Positions 9,994 to 21,341 of a stretch of DNA of 64,000 nucleotides are shown here, one piece after another. The stretch is from Vitis vinifera. Taxonomy: Eukaryota; Streptophyta; Magnoliopsida; Vitales; Vitaceae. Positions within the stretch are counted from its first letter, which is position 1. Every line of letters starts with the position of its first letter. Under the pieces are notes generated by a model. The model was given only the letters and a program-made list of their open reading frames with translations, was not told the DNA's origin and searched no databases. The stretch is from positions 19,562,501-19,626,500 of the forward strand of contig NC_081812.1 of the NCBI RefSeq assembly GCF_030704535.1, given 5' to 3'. The position numbers and the translations under genes are program-made.

Positions 9994-11812
9994 GAGCTTT
10001 GACCCAAAATAATGCTTTTTAAAAAAAAATTCCAAAAAATAAAGTGGTTTTGAAAATAATGCCCGATCTAATGCGTTTGTGCCACATAAGCCGCCACGTC
10101 ATAAAACCGTAGTTGGTGACTACGGTTTTATTTTTCTAAAGTGTTTAGAAACCGTAGTTACCAACCACGGTTTTAACTTTTAAGTTTAAAGCCGTAGTTG
10201 GTGACTACGGCTTTGACCTTTTTTTAAAATGGTCAAAGCCGTAGTCACCAACTGCGGTTTTAACTTTATATATATTTATATATAACTTTAATTTTTTTAA
10301 TAAAAATATTATATTATTTTGATTTTAAATATACTTATTTCATTATTTTAAAAATTATAATATACGAAATTAAATAATTGATATTTTTAATTTGATATAA
10401 AAATATATTTTTGAATTTTATTAAAATAATAGGCACTATATTTAATATAAATATAATTAATTAATTAAAATAAAATATAATAAATTATGTTTATTTAAAA
10501 TAAATAAATTATAAATGCCTATTTAGAAAAATAAAAAAGTAATATAAATTATTATATTAATTAATAATTTTTTATATATTATATATAAGTGGTATATAAT
10601 ACCTCTCACACACACATATAAAAAAGTCTAATTTAAGTTTAAAATTTATCACATTTTTATTTAAATATATAAATAAATTTTATTAAAACATTTGACACTA
10701 TATTTAATATAAATATAATTATTTAATTAAAATTAAATATAAATAAAATATAATAAATTATGTTTATTTAAAATAAATAAATTATAAATGCCTATTTGGA
10801 GAAAAAAATAATATAAATTATTATATTAATTAATAATTTTTTTTATATATTATATGTAAATAGTATATAATATCGCCGGAAGATGGGCAACTAAGTCTCC
10901 CATGTAAGGCTCCCATAAAACCTGAGTACAGGTTTAAATGGTTAACAATAGCACATTACATCTTATATGTACCTGGTCATGGGTAATTTATATTATTTTT
11001 TTCTCCAAATAGGCATTTATAATTTATTTATTTTAAATAAACATAATTTATTATATTTTATTTATATTTAATTTTAATTAAATAATTATATTCATATTAA
11101 ATATAGTGTCAAATGTTTTAATAAAATTTATTTATATATTTACATAAAAATGTGATAAATTTTAAACTTAAATTAGACTTTTTTATATGTGTGTGTGTGA
11201 GAGGTATTATATACCACTTATATATAATATATAAAAAATTATTAATTAATATAATAATTTATATTACTTTTTTATTTTTCTAAATAGGCATTTATAATTT
11301 ATTTATTTTAAATAAACATAATTTATTATATTTTATTTTAATTAATTAATTATATTTATATTAAATATAGTGCCTATTATTTTAATAAAATTCAAAAATA
11401 TATTTTTATATCAAATTAAAAATATCAATTATTTAATTTCGTATATTATAATTTTTAAAATAATGAAATAAGTATATTTAAAATCAAAATAATATAATAT
11501 TTTTATTAAAAAAATTAAAGTTATATATAAATATATATAAAGTTAAAACCGCAGTTGGTGACTACGGCTTTGACCATTTTAAAAAAAAGTCAAAGCCGTA
11601 GTCACCAACTACGGCTTTAAACTTAAAAGTTAAAACCGTGGTTGGTAACTACGGTTTCTAAACACTTTAGAAAAATAAAACCGTAGTCACCAACTACGGT
11701 TTTATGACATGGCGGCTTATGTGGCACAAACGCATTAGATCGGGCATTATTTTCAAAACCACTTTATTTTTTGGAATTTTTTTTTAAAAAACATTATTTT
11801 GGGTCAAAGCTC
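9994..11812. mobile_element. Nonautonomous Mutator-like foldback element with 9-bp target duplication
   Basis: A 1819-bp near-perfect palindrome. The ends are GAGCTTTGACCC and its complement GGGTCAAAGCTC, flanked by identical 9-mers TACAAAATA at 9985-9993 and 11813-11821. Arms run about 9994-10820 and 10985-11812 around a 164-bp loop that contains the only GC-balanced part. Each arm carries four short hairpin-forming motifs of the form ACCGTAGT-TGGTG-ACTACGGT near 10105, 10150, 10188 and 10235, mirrored from about 11540 to 11700. Each arm also has an internal direct duplication (about 10418-10590 and 10680-10870). There is no transposase. The 9-bp duplication and long terminal inverted repeats point to the Mutator superfamily. 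It lies about 90 bp upstream of the LOS4 start codon. Confidence 0.85.
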
Positions 11813-11899
11813 TACAAAATAGGGGTTCTAAAGGCGGTGAGCGAGCAGTACCTTGACTTCACTCTCAAATTACTCTGCTGTTTCCTCTCTCAGTTTGGC

Positions 11900-14800
11900 A
11901 TGGCGGAAGATGCACCAAAGCCAAAGCAACTGTGGGGAGATGTGGAAGATGATCCTCCGTCTTCATCTTCCACACCTGCAGTCGACCTCCCCGTGGAGTC
12001 TTTGACTATTCACGATGAGGCCAAGGAGGCCGAATCACTTGACGAGCCGAAGGATTCGAGCATCCAGGCGGTAAGACCTCCTTACGATTATTTCTCATGT
12101 TTTATATGAATTTATTCGATCTACTTGCTTGCTGAGAAAGAGGTCGAAGGGAATAACAGGAGATCAAGTTTTATCACAAACGCTTGCGAATTTCGAGCCC
12201 TATTAGTTGGAATCAGCCGCTGATCATATTCTAATTATTTTGTTTATTTTGGGTAGATTCTTTATCCGCGAAATATAACCATGAGAAATATGAAACTCTG
12301 AACTTTGGTGTTTCTGGATTTTTTGCCCTTTTTTTTGTCAGCAACCAAACCCTAGATTGAAGGTGTTTTTATTTTATTTTATTTTTGTTTATATCTATTT
12401 TTTAAATTTTATTCTGGGTTTTTTGGAGGGTGGGTTATGGTAGGCGGGGGCGGCGGAAAGAAGGGCGGGTTGGTGTTGGTCGGATGGTTTGGTTTTGCTC
12501 TTAAGGTAATGTAGGTCATGACAAGCTATTCGAGATCTCTTCTCGATGTTGTTCTCATTCCCCCGTTGAATGCCAGATTCTGTTTGATTGATCGGAAATG
12601 TTGGGGAAAAAATAGATCTGGAAAATTTCTAATTTACTCTAATGATCTTACTGCTGGTTTACTTGGCTGGATGAATGTATTTCACAGGGCTTCAAATTTC
12701 GATTTTCTTCTATTATCTTCCATTTTCTCACTGACCAAGCTAAGGATAGGAAGTTTGGTTTGGTTTTGGTCTTTATGAGTTTTGTTAGCAAATAAATTTA
12801 GGCCCGTCTTCAATGTGTCATCATTAAGGTTTTTAAATTTTGATTGTTGATGCATTTGTGCTTTAAGTAAATTTTGGCTAGACTTGCCCATATGTTGTGG
12901 ATCGGATCGCCGATGCATTTTGTTTTAATTCAAGGTTTGGTTTTGACTGTGATATATCTCTAGTTTGATATAATTTAGGTTGTTGAAAGTCACCCAAAAA
13001 GGGGGTAGTGGTGTTAGTTGTTATTTTTTTTATTAATTTGGATCCTAAATGCAGGTTACTTCTGGTGATACACCATACACTTCTGCCAGTACTTTTGAAG
13101 ATTTGAATTTGTCACCAGAGCTGTTGAGGGGGATTTATAGTGAGATGAAGTTTGAGAGGCCTAGTAAAATTCAGGCAATCAGTTTGCCTATGATTTTGAC
13201 TCCTCCTTACAAAAATTTAATTGCTCAAGCTCACAATGGTTCTGGCAAGACGACTTGTTTTGTACTTGGAATGTTGAGTCGTGTTGATCCAAAGCTGCAA
13301 GTTCCTCAGGCCCTTTGCATTTGTCCTACAAGAGAATTGGCAATACAGGTTCTGTTCCTCTTTATTATAATTACTATTATTATTATTTTATTTATTTTTT
13401 ATGTTGTTTTTTTCTCTGGAAAAATTATATTTGAGGGAATTACCTTTCCAATAAAAAATATTCAGGCATAAAAAAAGACTTTTTCCTGGAATCACAATTA
13501 AATACCTATGAACTAAGCCAATAGATTAGTGTCCTTGCGAGTTTTTACAAGAGAAGACACACACTACAATTAATAATACCCTGTGAAGTATTTTTTTTTT
13601 TGATAGGTACCTTGTGAAGTGATTTTGATAGTTTATTACTCAGTACTTTTTACCAGAATTATATCTGCTGAAACATATAGAGGCTTATTGTTCGAATCTT
13701 TGAGGCTTTAGGCTTTAACAGCGGAAATTTAATGGTGCAGAATTTGGAGGTGCTTCGTAAGATGGGAAAGCACACAGGGATTGAATCTGAATGCGCTATT
13801 CCAATGGACAGTGCAAACTATACTTCAATTTCACAGCGACCACCGGTGAAGGCGCAGGTAGTGATCGGCACACCTGGTACAGTAAAGAAATGGATGTCAC
13901 ATAGAAAATTGGGCATAAGCAACATGAAGATTCTTGTTTTTGATGAAGCTGATCACATGTTGGCTGAGGTAATCTAACAATCTTGTCAATACAGTTCAGA
14001 ATCAACTCTGGGTTTTCTGTTACACTGTTTGCTTAGGTGGGTTCTGTTGGAATGTTCACTTGGACTCATTTAGGCTCCAAAAAAAGGGAAATAATGTTTC
14101 AACTATTGGTTGACAATTTGACATCTATCTCAAGCTGCCACTATGCAAAATTTTTTCAACATTTGTTGATAAGTTCCTGTCCTTATGATTTACATAGGGG
14201 TTTGGAGGTCAAGCTTGAAAAGGTGAAAATTTTAATATATGAGTATTAATCAGTCGACATAAAAATTTGAAGGTGTTTTTTGTTTTCAGTGTGAGTAAAT
14301 AATCAAGTTAAGCTATAGGTAAGCTTTGATTATATTCTGAAGATTTTTTTTGTGTAGTTTTTTTAATCTGTAGAGATTCTGTTGATGGATGGCTTGTGAG
14401 TGGTAACTATAGTCCTGATAAACCGGGGGCATATGACATGGATATCAACTCAAATTACATCCCCTTCACTGAAGGGAGGGAGGGAACATTAGAAACTTTA
14501 CCTATTATGATATATATTTGGGATTTTGTTGCTGTTGGGTTGAGGTTGTTTGAAGTTTGCAGGAGTGTTTAGCAAGCTACAACCTAGATAAAAAATGAAG
14601 TTGTTGAACTTATATTCACAGATGATGCTGTATTGTGTGTGTGAAGTTTACATACTACCGAGCAAATAGCATTGCAACTATCTTTCTCTTTGGATCATGT
14701 AGGAGAGTCACCAGTAATCATTCTTGTTGAAGTTTGGATGACATTCCCTATGATCCTTAGTATTATGATATATATCCTTTTCCCCAATTCTAGGATGCAA

Positions 14801-16697
14801 TCTTCTCCTTTAATGAAAATTGGTTATCGCTGCTGTTAGCCACCCCTGAACGGCAGTGTTACTTGAACGAATAATATTTCACCATTGTTCTGATGCTTGA
14901 AGTACATGCTATTAAGAATTTGTTCATCATTATATTTATTTTGATGCAGGATGGATTTAAGGATGATTCTTTGAGGATAATGAAGGATATTCAAAGGAGT
15001 GGTGCTCAATGCCAGGTTTGTACCAAAAGTTCTTTGCTATTGGATTGTACTTGCATATTAGAAGTTGACAAAAATCATAGCTAGGAAGATACATCACAAG
15101 CTTGGTTTGAGGATGTGTGATGGATGACTGCTTAACTTTGTATAGCCAGGCTTCTGAAATCAGGGTCTAATTTTTTTTTATCCTTCTTTCTTCCTTTTTT
15201 TTTTCCCTAAGAATTAAAAATGCATTTCTTTATTTTGGGGAATGTTTTTTACATCAAACTGATGTCAAGACTTTTAGTTTCACCCTTAGTTACATTCAAC
15301 TGAGAAAAAAAAAAAAGAAGAAAAGACTAAGGTTCTCCTCATTAATGCGATCTCACTTGCACATGCAAGTTTTAAGTTCTCATTTCTTGGATGGTTTGGA
15401 TCTTTCTGATCAAGTTCTTAGTTTCATGTCAAAGAGTTAAATCATACTATTGACTTCCTTTTTTTTGTTGTGTCTTGAATTTCATTAGGTGCTTCTGTTT
15501 TCTGCTACTTTCAATGATACAGTAAAAAATTTTGTAACAAGGATAGTCAAAGACTACAATCAAATGTTTGTAAAGAAAGAAGAACTATCCTTGCAGTCTG
15601 TGAAGCAGTATAAGGTGAAATGCCCTGATGAACTCTCCAAGATTCTTGTGATTAAAGACAAAATTTTTGAGATAGGACAGAAGCTGGGGCAAACAATTAT
15701 TTTTGTCAGGACGAAGAATAGTGCAGGAATGTTACATAAAGCACTTGTGGATTTTGGTTACGAAGTTACTACCATTCAAGGAGCTCTTAGACAAGAAGAT
15801 AGAGACAAGATAATCAAGGAGTTCAAGGATGGATTAACCCAAGTTCTCATATCGACTGATCTCCTTGCCCGAGGTTTCGACCAGTCAAGGGTAATTAAGT
15901 ACTTCTAGTTTCTGTCTTTCTTTCTTTTTAATTTTTTTTATTCCCTTTACTGATGATGAATTTCCATGATGCTATTTGCTTCAAATTTGTCTCTGAAGGT
16001 GAACTTGGTCGTCAATTATGATCTGCCGCTAAAATATGGGACACAGGCAGAGCCTGACTATGAGGTGTACTTGCATAGAATTGGCAGGGCAGGACGTTTT
16101 GGCCGCAAGGGTATGTTCTTGATCCCATGCTTCTGCTGTTGTTACTTTATGCTTGATATAATACTTCCTCCATTGAAATGTAATTATTATGCCTGCTTGT
16201 ATGTTGTTGATCCCATGATTCCTTTTTGTTTCAAATATGGGAAATCAATAATGTAGTTTGATTCTCCTGTTGCCAATCATTTCAAGCTCAGATTCTAAAT
16301 TGATGTATCCCCACCCAAAAAAAAGAAAAAAAAGTAGAGTATTCTAACGGATTTGTTTTACATGATTCTACAGGAGCTGTTTTTAATTTGCTGTGCAGTG
16401 ACAAGGACAACATCCTGATCTCAAAAATTGAAAATCATTTTGGGGTTCAGATTGCAGAGGTAAGGTCTCCTTTATGATTGATTTGGTTGAGCATTTATTT
16501 ATATAGGATAATAGAAAAATTTGGAAAAGATTTTGGAAATCATCCTGAGTACTACATGGGTTTACTTTTTGAGCAAAAATTAGAAGAAAGTATCAAAAAG
16601 ATTTTAAGTCTTATTCCAACAACATGGATCACAGATTCCTTCGTGGCAAAATGATGATGACTTTGAGGCGGCAATGAAAGATGCTGGACTTTGTTAG
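11900..16697 (+). CDS. LOS4: DEAD-box ATP-dependent RNA helicase 38 (LOS4-type), complete, 8 exons
   Basis: Exons 11900-12070, 13055-13348, 13741-13968, 14950-15015, 15489-15890, 15999-16110, 16374-16459 and 16635-16697 join in phase to 473 codons. Visible motifs are: Q-motif glutamine in KPSKIQ-like context near residue 97, motif I AHNGSGKT (116-123), motif Ia PTRELA, DEAD (223-226), SAT (258-260), and motif [15 protein letters not shown] from about residue 413. The short acidic N-terminus and the C-terminal [11 protein letters not shown] match the LOS4/RH38 (Dbp5) group, which remodels mRNPs at the cytoplasmic side of nuclear pores and is needed for mRNA export and temperature tolerance in Arabidopsis. 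The start is the first ATG of the aligned exon. A palindromic transposon sits just upstream and may affect the promoter. Introns 1 and 3 are about 1 kb each. Confidence 0.95.
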
Positions 16698-17330
16698 TGG
16701 ATAGAGCCAAGTGGATTATGGATATTCCAGTTTCAGAAGAGAGTTGATTTTTCAAAGAGGGACAGAGAGACAGATGATAGTCATCTAAGGACCTTGCCTG
16801 GAAGGAGATGATACTTTCCTAAGCAAGACATACATTCAAGAAAGACTTTTTGGAAGATGTATCTTTTATAATTTTCTTGTTATTTCAGTTGGGTTTTTGA
16901 TGCAACTTCCTCTCCCTTTCTCTCCCTATCTCGTCACCTTCATCTCCATCACCGGTCTATGATTCTCGGAAATTATTTAACAAATGTAGTTGTTAATGGG
17001 AGAATTTGGGGCTTTGGTCTTCTGGTCTTGTTAGCAGCTGGCTTTGTGTTTGTGAGCGGTTGTGTAATGGAATTTTCCGATTTATGTTTTGCCTCACTTC
17101 CTTCTCCAGATGCAGAGAAGTAAAATAATTGAGCGGGTGGTTTTTCAGTTATGCAATTTGTCCGTTTCTTTGTGTCTTTCGTGTCCTTGAAGTAGGTTCT
17201 TTCAAACTTCCAGTTTAATCCTTTGTGGAACATTGTATGAGACCCATCACTTTGCAGTCGACTGTATACTCTGTATTACATTCGAAATTAAAACTTAAAC
17301 AAGATTGTTTCATTTGATGATGATTACCAA
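16698..17330 (+). other. 3' UTR and downstream flank of LOS4 (unit C)
   Basis: Aligned with 171-890 of unit A. AATAAA-like and T-rich stretches near 17270-17310 are plausible polyadenylation signals. No independent gene is seen. Confidence 0.5.
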
Positions 17331-17334
17331 AGGA

Positions 17335-17935
17335 GATAAGACGGGATCAGAAAGGGACGGTAGGGACCTATTGGTTCCATGTCTTTCACCCTTCCCTTAA
17401 CCAACTAACCAAGTGAGTTAGAGCACGGGGAATCCGGCTTCCTTCCCTTAACCAACCAAGTGAGTTAGAGCGAGGGGAAAGAGTTATTGGACTTCAGGAA
17501 TTCTTAAACCAATAAAAGGTAACTTACCCACCTTCTCCGGGCGTGCCCAGGGTTGGGCTAGTGGTCCTTCTGCCGGTTGAGGGGCGTCATGTAGCCTACT
17601 GTGGGCCGATTTCTCAGCCTCGCCCACCGACCTGCTACGAAGGTGGAGTAGGAAGTGGCCGATACGCCCCGACGGAAGGTCTCTGAACTTGTCAGTGTCG
17701 GCCTCCTCCCTTTGTCGACCAATCACTCGGTAGGGACATGCAGCCAGCACCTGGCGTCCCTCTTCTGCCTTTCATGCGGAGGTACGCAGCTATGCTGTCT
17801 CTCTTTTGTCACTCGGGGGCGTCAGGCATGGTTACTTTCCGGGCGAACGTGCTCTATGGCCATGTCCGGGGTGTGTGACGACAGTCTGCCCAGATTAGCC
17901 GTTTTGGATCCCCTTTGACCCAGGGTTAAGAAAAT
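17335..17935. repeat. GC-rich block, probable old transposable-element relic (unit C copy)
   Basis: Counterpart of 900-1500, differing only at scattered positions. It has the same internal 30-bp direct repeat and the same abrupt return to AT-rich sequence after a run ending CCCTTTGACCCAGGG. Class unresolved. Confidence 0.35.
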
Positions 17936-19683
17936 GGTAAAAGAAAAAACAAGGTAAAATTGGCTTTTATTTGAAAAAGAAAGATGGAGTTAAAAGATAA
18001 ATTAGTTGGATGGTGATGAGAATGATAAGCTATTCATATTTAGAACATCACTGTAATGAGAAATGTAATGCTATGCTGATTCAGGAACGAAAAATATGTT
18101 ATCCATTCCATTTTTTTTTTTTTTTATAAAATATAAAAGATATTCTTATAATATTTGATTTTTTTAAATATGAAATCTTTTTTATATTTAGTGTTACTTA
18201 GATATCTTTTCAAAATTTATATTTTAATAGGGTTAATTTTATTGGTAGCTTTTAAGGCTTGGTGTAACTACACCCATCATTATTGGTTTCAAATTTTATT
18301 ATTAATATTTTTATAAATTTATTCTGGTTATAAAATTTATTTTTAGGGGATTTTAGGTAAAAATAATATAGATAAAAGTGTTAAATTTTTTTCTAAAAAT
18401 TAAAATTTATTCTTCAAAAAATAAAAATTATATGTGAAATACTAATATAAAAGTAATAAATGACGAAATTTGAAATTAGTAGTGGTATAATGTATTTACA
18501 TTAAATCTCAAGGGTTCTCAATGAAAATAATCATATTTTAATACATAATTATTTATTTATTTTTATTTATATTGTTAATAAGTAAAATATTTAAAATTTT
18601 ATAGATGAAAAAAATTATTATATTATAGTGTCAATCTTTTGCTTAAATAGGTAATAGTATTATATTGGGGTTATATATATATTTTTTTCTTTTTTAAGCT
18701 CAAAAGCAAGTAATATGAAAGAAAGAAAGAACATGGAGAAATTAATTGAAGGAAACCTACGTCTCCATACACCTATTTGTAAAAAGCCATAAAGTAATAA
18801 CTCAAAATTTATAAAATCCAAATTTTATATATTTATCCAAAAATAGTTAAGATTTTGTAAAAAACTATTATTGAATATATTAAACTTGAATTATTTTTAA
18901 ATGGTTCTTATTAACGTGTGAAAACATATTCTTCTCATAAACTCTTAAAAATGAAATATTTATATTTTTTTTCTCGTATACTTACGAGAACAAAATATTT
19001 ATATTTTATATCTTAATGAAAGTTTATTATATAAAAACACACATATCTTGTTTTATCTTTTGTTAATTATATAAAATAAAAGGTTATTTGATGAAAATAG
19101 GTTTTGAAAACCCAATTTTTAAAATTTGATTTCCTATCATTTTTTGGTCTTATTTGAATAAAAATACCATAATTATTCTCTTATACTAATAACCCTCCCA
19201 TTATTTCATCCTTTTAAATAAATATTTCTAAAATACCTATATGCTTGGCATGCCAAATAAAACGGACTAAAACTCGTTTAAACTTATAGTTTATAAGATT
19301 TTGGGTTTCTATAATTTTATCTTAATTGGTATATTTATTTTATTTTAGATATATGATTGTACAGCGAAATAAATAAATTAAATGACTAAGCATATGAATG
19401 AAATTTATTTTTTGAACTAAAAATTATCCTCCTATTTATAAAATTGATATTTAATCGATTTATTCTTTTTCTATTAATAAAAACTATTATTTAGATAATA
19501 AATAATTATAAAATTGATCAAGAAAATGGAGGAGGAGAAGCCGTGTATTCATCTGCAACATATGAAATTCAATCCTCTTTAAAATAAAATTTCAAGTAAA
19601 AGTCATGATATTGTCCAACAGAAAGTCTAAACTCCATCCTTTTAACCTAATCATCATGCAAAAAGTCTAAACTGCAATCAACA
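17936..19683. other. AT-rich intergenic spacer (unit C)
   Basis: Counterpart of 1501-3378 with many small indels; the TA microsatellite of unit A is nearly absent here. No gene is supported. Confidence 0.6.
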
Positions 19684-20778
19684 TCACAATTCCATGTCAT
19701 CCAGATCAGGCAATGGAAACCTAAGAATAGCAGCAATCCCAGTTAACTGACCTAACTGCTCTCCCATTACATGATTGTGTGAATATACCAAGGCCTTCCC
19801 TCCCGCCTTCTTTACCGACTTAACTAAATCCGTGTACTTGTGCCTACTTCCATGGTTTGCACTCCGGTAAAGTTCATCACTTATAAACAGGGTGTCGATT
19901 GCCATCAATTCATTTGCCTTCTCCACACTCTTTGATCCATAACACGCCCTACTTGAATCGTTGCTCAACATGTCGCACAAATCCTTCCATGCTGTTATCT
20001 CCACTGCCCCGTTTTTGCCCCGAATCAATTTCATTACCTCGGGCTCTTGCAACACCGCTTTCAAAGTTGCTTTTCCCGAAGTATTCACCACTACCACACG
20101 TTCCTTATTTTCTTCTATTTGCTGCAGCTTCTGCCTTCGTGATTCTGCTAGCAAGTATTGCCGAAACTCCGTCCCAACAGGACTTGCTATTATGACCAAG
20201 CTTACGAAGTTGAAATTTACGTGCTTTACAAATTCTGTTAAAATGTTTTCAAAAAACTTGTTTGACTTTGACTGAGATTTCGATTTTGCAGCTCTATTGG
20301 TTTTAGATGGGGCTTCAATGTTGGCACAAAGTGTAGTGGCTATTTTCCCTATCGAGTACAACTCCGCGGATACGTCTTGTATCAACAAGACTGCGAGGTC
20401 TGCTTTAGCAGCATTGCCGTAGGAGCGTAGTTCCTCGATTGCATCAGAATCCCAAACTTTCTTCTTCAGGTCAAACGGTTTATTCCTCTCAATCTCTATG
20501 GTGTGGAAGGCACCGGCGTCTACGTGTTCATTGTGCACCAAGTTCCTGCCGGCGACGCGGATTACTGAGCCTACTTTATCATAATCGATGGCGGTGATTT
20601 TGATTTCAAGTGTGAGTCTAACTCTGCCAAAGGCGGTTTTGCGGGTTGTATCGGCAACGATGACATCGCCCTTAGAAATCAAATTGTAGAGGAGCCACAT
20701 GTCATCTGGTTCTTCAGGAACGATATTGATGATTCCACTGCTATTAGGAAGGATTTTTTCTTCTTCTACCAGCTTCAT
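19684..20778 (-). CDS. PELOTA-like protein (Dom34/eRF1 family), single exon
   Basis: The open frame of 364 codons from MKLVEEEKILPN to [11 protein letters not shown] covers the three eRF1-type domains of PELOTA. The N-terminal Sm-like domain (1 to about 110) contains IDYDKVGSVIRVAGRNL; the middle domain lacks a GGQ motif, as expected for Dom34; the C-terminal domain ends in [26 protein letters not shown] with HBS1 splits stalled ribosomes and feeds no-go decay. The frame extends 32 codons further upstream with a hydrophobic stretch, but unit A has a stop in that extension and the family begins at MK(I/L)V, so I start at 20778. The first domain is about 10 residues short after ADTTRK. It is a diverged, intronless copy, so it may be a retrocopy with altered function. 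The frame is intact. Confidence 0.85.
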   Translation of the reverse strand: MKLVEEEKILPNSSGIINIVPEEPDDMWLLYNLISKGDVIVADTTRKTAFGRVRLTLEIKITAIDYDKVGSVIRVAGRNLVHNEHVDAGAFHTIEIERNKPFDLKKKVWDSDAIEELRSYGNAAKADLAVLLIQDVSAELYSIGKIATTLCANIEAPSKTNRAAKSKSQSKSNKFFENILTEFVKHVNFNFVSLVIIASPVGTEFRQYLLAESRRQKLQQIEENKERVVVVNTSGKATLKAVLQEPEVMKLIRGKNGAVEITAWKDLCDMLSNDSSRACYGSKSVEKANELMAIDTLFISDELYRSANHGSRHKYTDLVKSVKKAGGKALVYSHNHVMGEQLGQLTGIAAILRFPLPDLDDMEL

Positions 20779-21297
20779 CCTTTTCAGAGAAAGTATGGAC
20801 TGTGAACAACAGAAATTATAAGCGAAAAGAATAAATAACACACAAAACATAAAAGATTTTACATGAAAAACCATTCACAAAGTCTTCCAAAGACTTTACG
20901 GATATAAAAAATACAAGTTAGAGATCAAAAAATTATAATTCATTTACAAGAGGTTTATAAATTTACCTTCTACTTCTTCAAACTAACACTTAAAGTACTA
21001 CTGTGCTCCTTAGTCGACTTCTTAACATTTGGAGGGGATGTGAATCTTTCTTAGGAGCCAACCAAAGCAAAACAATTACGAACTTTTTTGAGAGTTTTGG
21101 GTTAAGTATAAAGGATAATAGCTCAATGCTGATGCATAAGTTTTGAAGAGATATACATATATATATAAAAAGAGAAAACCTAATAAACTTTGAATCAAAT
21201 TAGAAATCATATCCGACTAAAAAACAATTTAAAAATTTTAAAAAGATTTGAAAAAATTAAGTTTTGAAGAGAACTCTCCTAATAACACACATATACA

Positions 21298-21341
<44 letters not shown>

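Noticed and set aside
13363-13471. Extension of LOS4 exon 2 past 13348
   Set aside because: The reading continues into hydrophobic low-complexity sequence, while a GT donor after PTRELAIQ matches the family and keeps phase with the next exon.
20779-20874. N-terminal extension of the PELOTA-like frame with a signal-peptide-like stretch
   Set aside because: Unit A has an in-frame stop in the matching position, the family starts at MK(I/L)V, and the extension has no PELOTA homology. It is most likely 5' UTR.
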